A DNA stretch of 64,000 nucleotides from CALXQW01 sp031553045 (GCA_031553045.1 JAVBLZ010000011.1:1-64000); one strand, 5' to 3'; shown: positions 42,888 to 52,065, numbered from the stretch's first letter. The notes: generated by a model from the sequence alone, not told the origin. Program-made: numbers and translations.

Positions 42888-43976
42888 TTAAAGAAGCCTA
42901 GCAAGCTGGGCTATACACCTTTCATTTTGTTCAGAAGTGCCTATGGTAATGCGCAGCCAATCAGGAAGCCCGTAACCGACATTAGGGCGCACTATCACGC
43001 CGACTTGCTGAAGCTTTGCAAATTTTTCAAGGGCGGCGGGCACTTTCACCATCACAAAGTTGCCGCCTTCAATTATGTGCTCTAAGCCCCATTTTTCAAA
43101 GGCTTCTTTGAATTGTTTGCGCCCTTCTTTGTTGCACTTGCGTGAAGATTCCAAAAATTCTTCGTCGTCCAAAGCGGCTATTGCCGCAACTTGGGCTAGG
43201 GTGTTCACGTTAAAAGGCTCTCTTACCCTGTTCAGATAATCGGCAAATTCTTCAGAGCAAAATGCGTATCCGCAACGCAGACCCGCAAGCCCATAAATTT
43301 TGGAAAACGTGCGAGTTGCAATAACCTTATAACCTTCGGCGATAAGGGGGCGCATATCCACGGAATCGTCTTCATATTCACAGTAAGCCTCATCATAGCA
43401 GAATGTAACATGCTTTGGCAAAGAGCGCACAAATGCGTAGATTTGCTCCTGTTTGCAGGTTGTGCCGGTGGGGTTATTGGGGTTTGCCATAAAGACAAGC
43501 TTTGTCTTGGGCGTTACTGCCGCAAGCATTACATCCAAATCATAACGCAGATTCGGCATGGGCACTTCAACGCACTTAGCGCCCATCAAAAGCGCCGCAA
43601 GCTTATAGACAATAAATGAATGTCTGCCCGTAACAACCTCATCGCCCTCCGACAAAAGAGCGTGGGCTACAAGCTCTAAAATTTCATTTGAACCATTGCC
43701 AAAGACCAATTGGGCGGGCTTAAGATTCAACTTTGCGGCAAGCTTGTTAGACAAATCGTAACAGCCGCCGTCCGGATAATAATTGAGAGCTCCCAAATTT
43801 TTTGCAACCGCCGCCATTGCCTTGGGCGACGAACCAAGCGGATTCTCATTAGAAGCCATTTTGAGAATGCCGTCAGGATCCAGCCCGAATTCTCTGGCGA
43901 CATATTCAATGGGTTTGCCCGCCTCATACTTTGGCTGGACGAGCACGTTTGGTCTGACGAGTTCTTTAATATTCAT
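42888..43976 (-). CDS. hisC: Histidinol-phosphate aminotransferase
   Basis: A 362-residue fold-type I PLP enzyme of histidine biosynthesis that also often acts on aromatic amino acids. MASNENPLGSSPKA is the HisC N-terminal motif, LVFMANPNNPTGT and YDEAYCEY bind PLP, and RTFSKIYGLAGLRCGYAF holds the Schiff-base Lys. The C-terminal VIVRPNVGYGLPDWLRITIG has the carboxylate-binding Arg. It is first gene of the five-gene minus-strand operon. The SDR gene begins 66 bp away in the opposite direction, so promoters for both must fit in that gap. No other his genes are nearby. Confidence 0.94.
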   Translation of the reverse strand: MNIKELVRPNVLVQPKYEAGKPIEYVAREFGLDPDGILKMASNENPLGSSPKAMAAVAKNLGALNYYPDGGCYDLSNKLAAKLNLKPAQLVFGNGSNEILELVAHALLSEGDEVVTGRHSFIVYKLAALLMGAKCVEVPMPNLRYDLDVMLAAVTPKTKLVFMANPNNPTGTTCKQEQIYAFVRSLPKHVTFCYDEAYCEYEDDSVDMRPLIAEGYKVIATRTFSKIYGLAGLRCGYAFCSEEFADYLNRVREPFNVNTLAQVAAIAALDDEEFLESSRKCNKEGRKQFKEAFEKWGLEHIIEGGNFVMVKVPAALEKFAKLQQVGVIVRPNVGYGLPDWLRITIGTSEQNERCIAQLARLL

Positions 43977-44042
43977 AAACTAAGCATTATTATTTACAAA
44001 TTAAGATTTGCAAGATTAGAAGATTTTTTCCAGATTAAAAAT

Positions 44043-44975
44043 ATGTTGATTTTATGTACAGGTGCAAGCGGAATTGTGGGCTACAACTTCGTAAAGGCGG
44101 CTTTGCGCAACAACCACAAGGTTATCGCCATTGTCAATAAAAATGAGATTCCAAAGATGAACAATCTTACGCAAGTTAAGATGAATCTTGAAGATTTTGG
44201 CGCACTGCAAAGGCTGGTGTTGGACAATTTTCCCGACGCAATAGTGCATTGTGCGGCAACGGCAAGCCCCCTTGATGTTGAGGCAAATCCAAATTTGGCG
44301 GAAAAAATGAATGTCGCACTGACACGTACCGTTGCGGAGCTTGCAAACCACGTCAACGCAAGGTTCATACACATATCAACAGACATGGTTTTTGACGGTA
44401 CAAATGCGCCCTACAAAAATACGGATATGCCCATGCCTTTGAATCTGTACGGTCAACTTAAGCTCATGGCGGAAAAAGAGGTCTTGAAAATTATGGCGGC
44501 TTCAAGTGTTGTTTTGCGCATTACCCATGTAAGCGGCAACAGTCTCACGCAGAAGCGCTCTTTGCATGAAAAATTTTTCCACACTTGGGCAAAGGGTGAA
44601 AAAATCAGGCTTGCCACAAATGATTTCAGGAAGCCTTGCAGCGCAGAACGCCTTGCCGACGTGCTTTGCGAGATTCTGGAACGCCCATCTTTAAGCGGCA
44701 TATACCACTTCTGCGGAATGGACGCCCTCTCTAGGTTTCAGATTGGCGAGAGGATTTGCGCCCACTTTTGCCTTGATAAAAATGAATTTATTGAGCCTTT
44801 TGACTTGCCCGAGAATTTTGATTTAAGCTTGGATATGGGCTGTTTGGCAAGCCGCATAAAAACCATGTCCACATCTTTTGAAACAATACTTGAAGAAATG
44901 AAAGTGCCCGAAAGCCTTGAAGAATGGTACTCAAACAAGACCGGCAGAAACATCGTCAAACGCTTTAAACTCTAA
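44043..44975 (+). CDS. RmlD-like SDR: NAD(P)-dependent sugar epimerase/reductase
   Basis: A 310-residue extended-SDR protein. The Rossmann loop ILCTGASGIVGYNFVKAAL is at the N-terminus. DAIVHCAATASPLDVE and RFIHISTDMVFDGTNAPY follow, and then the catalytic NLYGQLKLMAEKE with the YxxxK pair. This order and the STDxVFDG motif match dTDP-4-dehydrorhamnose reductase (RmlD) relatives. The C-terminal portion differs from true RmlD, so the substrate is uncertain. The open frame runs back to 43710 across hisC, but ATG 44043 is the only start matching the fold. It is first of three closely spaced plus-strand genes. Confidence 0.85.
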   Translation: MLILCTGASGIVGYNFVKAALRNNHKVIAIVNKNEIPKMNNLTQVKMNLEDFGALQRLVLDNFPDAIVHCAATASPLDVEANPNLAEKMNVALTRTVAELANHVNARFIHISTDMVFDGTNAPYKNTDMPMPLNLYGQLKLMAEKEVLKIMAASSVVLRITHVSGNSLTQKRSLHEKFFHTWAKGEKIRLATNDFRKPCSAERLADVLCEILERPSLSGIYHFCGMDALSRFQIGERICAHFCLDKNEFIEPFDLPENFDLSLDMGCLASRIKTMSTSFETILEEMKVPESLEEWYSNKTGRNIVKRFKL

Positions 44976-44979
44976 TATT

Positions 44980-46113
44980 ATGAGATTATTTTTGTTGCTC
45001 ACAGCACTTCTTACGTCTTTGCCGCTTGCGGCGCAAAAGGTTGAGATTACCTCGGCAAGGTTGAATTTGCTTGTAAAAAATTTGGAGGAAAGGCAGGCGG
45101 AAGCCTACAAAACCGATGCCGAAAAAAAACCCGCCGTGGCAATAGTCGTAGCGCAATACGGCAAGCAGCTTATTTCAAAATCTTACCCCAACAGTTTTGA
45201 AAATTTTGACGAGCACACGCCTTTACCCATAGGAAACGCAAGCTATCCGCTATTCACGCTGGCGCTTGCCTCTATGGAGAGCGAATCCAAAATAAAGCTC
45301 TCCAGAAAAGCGGATAGCGTATCATCATTATTCCAACTGAAAGACGGCGCACTTATGCCCACGCTTGAAGACTTGATTGCCATGCGTGCGGCGCTGCATC
45401 CACAGCTAGACATCCTCTTGCCCAAAGATGCCTCAGCCGACGAAATCTTCAGCATAATCAGGCAATATCCCAGAATGCCCGTTGCCACAAAGCCTTTTGC
45501 ATTCTCAAAAGTGTCTTTGGCGGCGGGCGCATACCTTTGCACTATCGAGGAAGGCGCAGGCGCATCAAACATACTTTTTTTGGACGAGTATAAAAAATTG
45601 ATGAATAAATATCTTTTTGAAAAGGCGGGCTTTACAGACTTTAAATATCTGGATGACCCAGCTTTTGTAAAATATACAGACTTTAAAGACTCTCCATTTA
45701 GACGGGCGCTTTTGCCTGCCGACGGCGTCGCCCTTTCGGTGAGCGACATTAGCAAATGGATGGTTATTGAATCTGGCAAGGGCGTTTTAGATGCAAAAAA
45801 AATCGCCGACGCAAATTTTGTAGAGTATAGGTGGGTGCCCCTCAGCGACAGATACCAAGACTTCTTTTCCCTCGGGTTTGCAGATCCAAAACTATGCAAA
45901 GAGCAGTGCATGATAGCAATGTTTAAGGAGTATGGCACAAGCGGCTTTGTGGCGATAGTGCCAAGACAGGAAATTGCGTTTGCAATCATAGTTTCATCCA
46001 CAGACAGCAAGGCGCTTTACATAGCCCAAGGCTCTTTGAAAGATTTTTTTGAGATGATAGAAAGTGCGCTTTCCGGAATCAGAAACAGAAAAACCAATCT
46101 GCTTAAACTTTGA
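44980..46113 (+). CDS. Exported serine-hydrolase (beta-lactamase/PBP-like) homologue with lost active site
   Basis: 377 residues. The signal peptide is MRLFLLLTALLTSLPLAAQ. The body follows the layout of class C beta-lactamase/DD-peptidase relatives: AIVVAQYGKQLISKSY, LPIGNASYPLFTLALASME in place of the SxxK helix, ADGVALSVSDISKWMVI, and TSGFVAIVPRQEIAFAIIVS as the closing strands. The nucleophile motif reads S-Y-P-L, without Lys, and the usual YxN tyrosine is not visible (AAGAYLCTI). It may be a binding pseudoenzyme in the periplasm. ATG 44980 lies 4 bp after the SDR stop; the comM-like gene begins 1 bp after its own stop. Confidence 0.65.
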   Translation: MRLFLLLTALLTSLPLAAQKVEITSARLNLLVKNLEERQAEAYKTDAEKKPAVAIVVAQYGKQLISKSYPNSFENFDEHTPLPIGNASYPLFTLALASMESESKIKLSRKADSVSSLFQLKDGALMPTLEDLIAMRAALHPQLDILLPKDASADEIFSIIRQYPRMPVATKPFAFSKVSLAAGAYLCTIEEGAGASNILFLDEYKKLMNKYLFEKAGFTDFKYLDDPAFVKYTDFKDSPFRRALLPADGVALSVSDISKWMVIESGKGVLDAKKIADANFVEYRWVPLSDRYQDFFSLGFADPKLCKEQCMIAMFKEYGTSGFVAIVPRQEIAFAIIVSSTDSKALYIAQGSLKDFFEMIESALSGIRNRKTNLLKL

Positions 46114-46114
46114 T

Positions 46115-47653
46115 ATGCTGTCTAAAATAAATTCAGGCTCTTTGATAGGCATTGAGGCGCTCCCCGTTGAGATAGAAATTAACTCAGGACAAAAAGGCGA
46201 ACCCAGAACATTCATTGTTGGGCTGCCTGATCAGGCGGTTAAGGAATCTTTAGACAGGGTCTCGGCGGCGCTTTCAAATAGCGGATATTCCATGCCGCAG
46301 ACAAAAATGACAATCAACCTTGCGCCGGCGGGTATAAAAAAGGAGGGCGCAATTTATGACCTGCCCATATCTTTGGGAATACTTGCCAGCCTAGGCGTCT
46401 TGAACGGACAATTTTTTGAAGACTATATCATAGCCGGAGAGCTTGCCCTATCCGGCGATTTGCGGCCCATTTGCGGCGGCGTATCTTTTGCGCTCTTGGC
46501 AAGAAAAATGGGCAAAAAAGGCGTCATACTGCCTAAAGAATCCGCCCACGAAGCGGCGCTTGTAGAGGGCGTTGAAGTCTGCTTTGCGGACAATTTAAAA
46601 GAGCTTTGCCACAACATAAAAAATAACACGCCACTCCAAAAAATTGCGCCCTCTGAATCTAGCTTTAGAAAGAGCACTCCTGAAAATATTTATCCTGATT
46701 TTTCAGACGTAAAAGGCCAAGAGCAAATAATAAGAGCTGCGGAAATTGCCACCGCAGGCGGCCACAATTTGCTCATGATAGGCCCGCCGGGCGCAGGCAA
46801 AAGCATGATTGCAAAACGCATGCCATCCATAATGCCAGACCCAAGCTTGGAGGAATTTTTAGAAATTCTGGGCGTCTATTCCGCAAGCGGACTTTCTCAA
46901 AGCGCAGACCACAAATTTTTTGCCAGACCATTCCGGTCTCCGCATCACACAATCAGCGATATTGGTCTGATAGGCGGCGGCGCAAACCCCAAACCCGGCG
47001 AGATTTCTTTGGCGCACAACGGCGTTTTATTTTTGGATGAACTGCCCGAATTTAGACGCTCTGCGCTTGAAGTAATGCGTCAACCGCTAGAAGATTCTTT
47101 TGTCAGCATATCTCGCTCTGGCGGCAAAGTTACCATACCTTGCAGATTCATGCTGATTGCCGCCATGAACCCTTGTCCTTGCGGATATTTGGGCGATTTG
47201 CGCAAAAAATGTTCTTGCTCAATATCAAATATACACAGGTACAGATCCAGAATTTCAGGGCCGCTTTTGGATAGAATTGACATCCATGTTGAAGTTTCCG
47301 CTCTGCCTTTGGAAAAGCTCGCAGACAAGTCTGGAGGGGAGTCTTCCGCAGAAATTAAAACACGTGTTGCCGTTTGCAGGCAGATACAGTTGGAGCGTTT
47401 TAAAGGCTCTAAAAGCTCCGCCAAAAGCAATTCCGCAATGCAAAGCAAAGACATCAAAAAGTTTTGCCACATCACAAGCGATATGCAAAGCCTACTCTCT
47501 CACGCAATGGAGGAGCTGAATTTATCGGCAAGGGCGTGGGATAGGATTTTGAAAGTCTCACGCACCATAGCCGATTTGGAATGCAAAGAAAATATAGAAA
47601 CTCCGCACCTGCTTGAGGCGATAAATTATCGCTCTTTAGACAGGCGCTTTTAA
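46115..47653 (+). CDS. comM: YifB/ComM family Mg-chelatase-like AAA+ ATPase
   Basis: A 512-residue protein of the ComM/YifB family, a hexameric helicase that aids branch migration during natural transformation in characterised members. The N-terminal ChlI-like domain begins GSLIGIEALPVEIEI and has FIVGLPDQAVKES. The AAA+ core has Walker A MIGPPGAGKSM and Walker B GVLFLDELPEF. NPCPCGYLGDLRKKCSCS is the family zinc-binding segment, and the C-terminal Mg_chelatase_C domain ends EAINYRSLDRR. The open frame extends upstream over the preceding gene; ATG 46115 is chosen. It is convergent with the FAD oxidoreductase gene and separated from it by a bidirectional terminator-like repeat. Confidence 0.93.
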   Translation: MLSKINSGSLIGIEALPVEIEINSGQKGEPRTFIVGLPDQAVKESLDRVSAALSNSGYSMPQTKMTINLAPAGIKKEGAIYDLPISLGILASLGVLNGQFFEDYIIAGELALSGDLRPICGGVSFALLARKMGKKGVILPKESAHEAALVEGVEVCFADNLKELCHNIKNNTPLQKIAPSESSFRKSTPENIYPDFSDVKGQEQIIRAAEIATAGGHNLLMIGPPGAGKSMIAKRMPSIMPDPSLEEFLEILGVYSASGLSQSADHKFFARPFRSPHHTISDIGLIGGGANPKPGEISLAHNGVLFLDELPEFRRSALEVMRQPLEDSFVSISRSGGKVTIPCRFMLIAAMNPCPCGYLGDLRKKCSCSISNIHRYRSRISGPLLDRIDIHVEVSALPLEKLADKSGGESSAEIKTRVAVCRQIQLERFKGSKSSAKSNSAMQSKDIKKFCHITSDMQSLLSHAMEELNLSARAWDRILKVSRTIADLECKENIETPHLLEAINYRSLDRRF

Positions 47654-47712
47654 AGCGTTTTCTGAATATAAAATTAGAAATTTTTAAATTTTATCCGACG
47701 AGAAAACGCTTT
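47652..47712. terminator. Bidirectional terminator-like 12-bp inverted repeat
   Basis: AAAGCGTTTTCT (47652-47663) pairs perfectly with AGAAAACGCTTT (47701-47712), with A+T-rich partly self-complementary sequence between. It lies in the 67 bp between convergent genes, so it can serve both. The T-rich tracts are internal rather than trailing. Confidence 0.55.
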
Positions 47713-47720
47713 GAATTCTG

Positions 47721-49508
47721 CTACTTCTTAGAAGCCGCCTTCTTAGCCTCTGCTTCAGCCTTTTTTGCTTCAGCTTCCGCCTTGCGCTTATAAAACTCTT
47801 CCCTTTTAAGAGCGCCTTCGTCGTACTTCGCCTTCATCTCGCCGGACATTTCTAAAATTTGACCGTCTTTCAAAAGCTTGGTTTTTAGCTTTGCGTAATC
47901 AACATCTTGCACAGCAATACCTGCGTCAATCGCCATTGCCGCAGCAGTTGCAGCAGAGTGCCCCAAAATCATGAATACAGGCTCCATGCGTATAGACCCA
48001 AAAGCCATGTGCGACGATGAGCACGATACAGGCACAAGCAAGTTTGTGCATTCAGATTTTTTTGGCGTTAAAGAATCATAAGATATTTTGTAAGGATACT
48101 TGATGTGCACGCCAATATCGCCCTCATTCTGTACAAAGCCGTCGGGCTTTATGTAGCGCTGAACATTATGGGAATCTAGAGTGTAAGAACCCATGCCGAC
48201 AGATTTTGGCGTGTCAATTTTAGAGGTGCAATCATTCTCCGTCATGACATATTCGCCTATGAGCCTGCGCGCCTCTCTGATGTACAAATTGAAAGGCCAA
48301 GAGCCCGTATCCGTAAATTCATCTTTTGCCAACCCCCATTCAGACATCCTGTTTTGGATAGGCTCAGGCACACGTTTATCATTTACCAAAAAGTAGTACC
48401 AGCCCATCTGGTAGTCTTTGTGCGCCTGTATTATCTTTGCACGCTCCTCATAAGACGCCTCCGGATATTTGTAATTCATGCCTATAAAATCCGTACTGAA
48501 TGCGCCCTTGTTGTTGCAATCCGTCTTATAATTTGGCATCATGGAAAAAATCATGAAGTCAACCCTACCTTCGCTCTGCATGTATCTTAAAGAGAGCGCA
48601 TAATCTTCCGCATTATAATTTGCGGGTTTTGTAAAGGGAAGTTGGTTTTCTTTTACATTTGTAAGGCACATCCTGAAGCAATACGCCTGAACTTTATTGT
48701 CGCCCTCGCCAAATTTGCCAGGGTCTTCAGTCGATATGTATTTTAATGCGCCGCTAGATTTGTCGCCCACTACTTTGTACGGGGAAACGTCTTTCCTAAA
48801 AAAGTGGTCGTGGTGCAAGACGCCCGTTTGCACGCCGTTATATTTTTCGCCATAGACGCTGTTTGCCTCACGCCCCACATGGTAAGAGCAGCCTGCTGCG
48901 GCAAACAAATCGCCCTCAAAAGTACAGTCCATAAAAACTTTAGCTTTGAATGTTTTGCCTGAGAGCATCCTTATTGAAACAATCTTTGTGCCGTCTTTAG
49001 CCACGCCGCCGTTACGATTCAGCCACTCATCTTTATAGACCTTCACACCTTCTTCTTTAAGCCAGTCTTCAAATACGGTTTCTGCGACATGCGGCTCAAA
49101 AACCCACATCAGTTGGTTTTCGTCATCTATGCCGCTATTTTGCTGACCCTTACCCTTCCAATCCTCTCTCTTTTGGAAGTTCCACGCAAAGGGTTTTTGA
49201 TACTCTTTCCAAGCCCTGTGGTAAAATTCTTTTGAGACACCGCCTATTGTTGTGGATTTGCCCGCATCGGTATAGCCCAAGCCGGAGCTTGTCATTGCAC
49301 CCAAGTGTTTATCAGGACATACGAGTATGACGCTCTTGCCCTCCCTGCTTGCCTGTACCGCCGCCGCAACGCCGCCCGCAGTTCCGCCATAGACCACCAC
49401 ATCCGCCTGATATTCATTTTTGCCGTCGCCAATCCCTTCGCAAGCGGACAGTGAAAATATTGCGCAAAGCGCCCCACATAAAACTCTAAACATATTCTTT
49501 TTGCTCAT
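47721..49508 (-). CDS. Lipoprotein FAD-dependent oxidoreductase (FAD_oxidored family)
   Basis: A 595-residue protein with a lipoprotein signal ending in the lipobox LSAC. The FAD-binding Rossmann motif is VVVYGGTAGGVAAAVQASREG, then LGAMTSSGLGYTDAGKST, and the C-terminal FAD contacts are near GHSAATAAAMAID. The fold is that of the FAD_oxidored proteins found with glycan-degrading loci in Bacteroidota and PVC bacteria. The last 35 residues are a Lys/Ala/Glu repeat (KAEAEAKKAEAEAKKAASKK), likely an extended or coiled tail. ATG 49508 begins the signal; the frame is open to 49547. A second protein of this type, exported by Tat, is at 57221-59653. Substrate unknown. Confidence 0.85.
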   Translation of the reverse strand: MSKKNMFRVLCGALCAIFSLSACEGIGDGKNEYQADVVVYGGTAGGVAAAVQASREGKSVILVCPDKHLGAMTSSGLGYTDAGKSTTIGGVSKEFYHRAWKEYQKPFAWNFQKREDWKGKGQQNSGIDDENQLMWVFEPHVAETVFEDWLKEEGVKVYKDEWLNRNGGVAKDGTKIVSIRMLSGKTFKAKVFMDCTFEGDLFAAAGCSYHVGREANSVYGEKYNGVQTGVLHHDHFFRKDVSPYKVVGDKSSGALKYISTEDPGKFGEGDNKVQAYCFRMCLTNVKENQLPFTKPANYNAEDYALSLRYMQSEGRVDFMIFSMMPNYKTDCNNKGAFSTDFIGMNYKYPEASYEERAKIIQAHKDYQMGWYYFLVNDKRVPEPIQNRMSEWGLAKDEFTDTGSWPFNLYIREARRLIGEYVMTENDCTSKIDTPKSVGMGSYTLDSHNVQRYIKPDGFVQNEGDIGVHIKYPYKISYDSLTPKKSECTNLLVPVSCSSSHMAFGSIRMEPVFMILGHSAATAAAMAIDAGIAVQDVDYAKLKTKLLKDGQILEMSGEMKAKYDEGALKREEFYKRKAEAEAKKAEAEAKKAASKK

Positions 49509-49580
49509 AATAAATCGATTTATAGATTTTAATATAAGCAAGTTCAAGGTTAAAAAAACCCGTCTAAATTTTGCAGACTT

Positions 49581-50231
49581 TTATAGCCCCATATTTTTCA
49601 TGAGGGCGTTGCCGTTTTTAAAAAATTCCGTACCGGCAACTATGGTGTCTGCGCCACGCTCAACGCATAAATGGACGTTTTCGGCGGTGATGCCGCCGTC
49701 AACTTCTATGCGGTAATTCAGCTTCATCTCCTCACGCCATTTGGAAAGTTTGGAAATTTTTTCCAAGGCTATCTCATTGAATTTTTGACCGCCAAAACCA
49801 GGCTGCACGCTCATGACAAGCACAATATCAACCTTGTTCAGATAGGGCAATACAGATTCAACAGGCGTCTTGGGATTCAAAGTAATGCCCGCTTTGCAGT
49901 GCAGAGCATGAATTTCTTGCAAAGTCCCATCTATGGGATAGTCGGGCTCAACATGTATTGTTATCTGGCTTGCGCCAGCCTTGGCAAAAGGCTCAACATA
50001 CAAATGCGGATTATCCAACATCAAATGCACGTCGTAAAAAACGTCGGGATAATGCGCCTTCAGCGCCCTTACGACCTCAGGCCCGAAAGATAAATTGGGC
50101 ACAAAGTGGCCGTCCATGATGTCCACATGAAACCATGTCAAACCGGCAGCCACGATTTTTTCAGCCCCAGAGAGCAAATTTGCGTGGTCCGCCGCCAATA
50201 TTGAGGGCGCTAGTTCCAAAGAATTTTTCAT
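49581..50231 (-). CDS. rpe: Ribulose-phosphate 3-epimerase
   Basis: A 216-residue TIM-barrel enzyme of the pentose phosphate pathway that interconverts ribulose 5-phosphate and xylulose 5-phosphate. Motifs: LAPSILAADHANL, FHVDIMDGHFVPNLSFGP with metal-binding His and Asp, DVHLMLDNPHLY, VLVMSVQPGFGGQKF and IEVDGGITAENV. ATG 50231 overlaps the lptE-like stop as TAATG, with GGGG 8 bp upstream; an alternative ATG two codons earlier is poorly spaced. Translation is probably coupled to the lipoprotein gene. Confidence 0.96.
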   Translation of the reverse strand: MKNSLELAPSILAADHANLLSGAEKIVAAGLTWFHVDIMDGHFVPNLSFGPEVVRALKAHYPDVFYDVHLMLDNPHLYVEPFAKAGASQITIHVEPDYPIDGTLQEIHALHCKAGITLNPKTPVESVLPYLNKVDIVLVMSVQPGFGGQKFNEIALEKISKLSKWREEMKLNYRIEVDGGITAENVHLCVERGADTIVAGTEFFKNGNALMKNMGL

Positions 50232-50758
50232 TACCATATCCCCAAAACTTCGTCGGCAATTTTGCGAGCCAAACCCCTTGCGAGTATCGGCATATTCTGA
50301 TATTCAGAACCAATAAGGTTGCCGTCTTGCGGTATGTGCACTACGTTTTGATAACTTACAATCTTGTCTTTAAAGAGATACTCCCCCGTCCTTTTATTTA
50401 TAAGAGAACACCTTGCGGAAAGTTCCTGACTTACGCTTGAAGCAAGGGCGGTATCGTCAGGCCTTGTGGCAATGGAATCTCGGGAATAGTTTTCAAGCAC
50501 GACTTCAAGCACGGCTTCAGAATCACCCTCTAAAGTGATTTCCAAATCTGCATTTTCAGACAAGTCTATGACGAGCTGTTTTGAAACCAACGCCGCAGAC
50601 TGCGGCGCATAAGACTTGTTTTGCACAGGCTTGATATAAAGCGTTGAAAAAGGCAGAGGCTTTGCAGTACCCGCCAGCTTGTAGTTTGCGCAGGCAGATA
50701 AAATCAGCGCAAAAACCAAGACCCCTAAAAGCGGAAAATTACTTTTTATAAAATTCAT
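50231..50758 (-). CDS. LptE-like LPS-assembly lipoprotein
   Basis: A 175-residue lipoprotein. The signal and lipobox are FALILSACANYKLAG. The mature part begins with the typical GT/PLPFSTLYIKPVQNKSYAPQ strand and contains ITLEGDSEAVLEVVLENY and RPDDTALASSVSQ, matching LptE-family (LPS assembly) proteins, which plug LptD at the outer membrane. This supports a Gram-negative envelope. The frame is open to 50797, but ATG 50758 begins the signal peptide. It lies between GH16 (39 bp) and rpe (1 bp overlap). Confidence 0.75.
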   Translation of the reverse strand: MNFIKSNFPLLGVLVFALILSACANYKLAGTAKPLPFSTLYIKPVQNKSYAPQSAALVSKQLVIDLSENADLEITLEGDSEAVLEVVLENYSRDSIATRPDDTALASSVSQELSARCSLINKRTGEYLFKDKIVSYQNVVHIPQDGNLIGSEYQNMPILARGLARKIADEVLGIW

Positions 50759-50797
50759 TTTTAAACTATTGATTAAATTATAGGATTTTTCAAACAC

Positions 50798-52018
50798 TTA
50801 TTGCGCATCATTTTTTTGCCCGTAAAACCGCACCCAATCAACGACCATTTCTGTGCCGTCAACAGTGGGCGGAATTTCACCGTCGCCCGCCCAAAGTAAT
50901 ATTGCCGTACTGAAAAATAAATACATGCCTTCATGAAATATATCATTCTTTAGCCTGCGCAATTCTTTGCCGTCAAAGTAAAAAACAAGCTCATCTTTAG
51001 ACCACTCAAAGCCGTATGTATGAAAGTCTTTGCTTAAATCAATGCCGCCGCTACCGCCTTCTTTTGAAGCGGCTTCAACCCATGCGCCATCTTTATTGTA
51101 TTCAATTTTATAACTGTTAACGCATCGATTCCAAGACCCGCCCTTCTGCCAGCCTGAAACAAATTTTATTAAAGATATATTTTTTGCGCCGCCAAAATCC
51201 AACTCTATAAATTTCTCACCCTTTGCCTGACTAAGCCAAGAAGTGCGGGTGTCGTCATCGACAGCGTTTTTGGCGTCATAGCCCTCATTTTTTCCAAAGC
51301 CGCTTACAGAAAGTTTTGCGGACTTTGCAAAATTTTCCACACCCCTTGCAAGCTTGCCCTTGGCCTCTAAAAGATTTGGATATGCGCCGTCAAATTCAGG
51401 ATAAATGCCTATATCTCTGATGTGAACCTGACCCGTATGATTCGTGGAAATCCTTATTTTATCTGTTGTTATAGGCTGATTAAACTGCACTTTTATTTCA
51501 GGAGAAGAAGTTTCCCCAAGCGCAAAACACTTTGGGTTTGATATATTTTTTTGAGAAGAATCTAACTTTCTTCTGTCGTGCGTATTTGTGTTTATCTCAT
51601 TTGGGTAGTGTCCCTCATTGATGTCTATTTCCAAATCTTTGTAACAAAGCCAGAAGGCGTTGTTGATGCCGCTACTTGCCGCATATTTGTATCTGGCTTC
51701 ATAATAGCCGTACATGAATTTTTCTTTTGTGCGCAGGTTTGCGCTTGTCCACTCTTGCCCTTCCCGCAGCTCTTTTTTATTTTTAAGATACAAAAATCCG
51801 TCCTTAACTTCCACATTTTCTCGCCATCTGCTCGACAAAATGTGCAAAGACTTGCTGTTTTGTATCCACCAAGTTTTTTCAAGCTGGGCATCCTGATAAT
51901 TAAAATCGTCTTCAAAGACCAACTGCCAAGCCTTGTCTTTAGGTGGTTCGGCAAAGGCAAAATTTGCGCAAAGCAAAGTTGTAGTTATGCTAAATAGGGC
52001 GAAAGTTTTTGTTTTCAT
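50798..52018 (-). CDS. Secreted GH16-type glycoside hydrolase with inserted discoidin domain
   Basis: 406 residues. Signal peptide MKTKTFALFSITTTLLCANFAFA. The GH16 beta-jelly-roll starts at WQLVFEDDFN and includes YYEARYKYAASSGINNAFW. The catalytic E-x-D-x-x-E is in DLEIDINEG (Glu130, Asp132, Glu135). At about 170-330 a discoidin/F5-8C-like domain interrupts the fold (NAVDDDTRTSWLSQ, KFIELDFGGAKNISLIKF). After it GH16 resumes with DFHTYGFEWSKDELVFYFDG and ends MVVDWVRFYG. It would cleave beta-1,3 or beta-1,4 glucans or galactans; which one is not clear. ATG 52018 is chosen over a start 12 bp upstream because it begins the signal peptide. Confidence 0.9.
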   Translation of the reverse strand: MKTKTFALFSITTTLLCANFAFAEPPKDKAWQLVFEDDFNYQDAQLEKTWWIQNSKSLHILSSRWRENVEVKDGFLYLKNKKELREGQEWTSANLRTKEKFMYGYYEARYKYAASSGINNAFWLCYKDLEIDINEGHYPNEINTNTHDRRKLDSSQKNISNPKCFALGETSSPEIKVQFNQPITTDKIRISTNHTGQVHIRDIGIYPEFDGAYPNLLEAKGKLARGVENFAKSAKLSVSGFGKNEGYDAKNAVDDDTRTSWLSQAKGEKFIELDFGGAKNISLIKFVSGWQKGGSWNRCVNSYKIEYNKDGAWVEAASKEGGSGGIDLSKDFHTYGFEWSKDELVFYFDGKELRRLKNDIFHEGMYLFFSTAILLWAGDGEIPPTVDGTEMVVDWVRFYGQKNDAQ

Positions 52019-52065
52019 GAACAAACTCAAGTTATCTTCAAGAAATCACAGGTCAAATATTTAAT

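Noticed and set aside
43710..44042. Long N-terminal extension of the SDR frame across hisC
   Set aside because: The Rossmann start is at ATG 44043, and the upstream part is antisense to hisC with no protein-like features.
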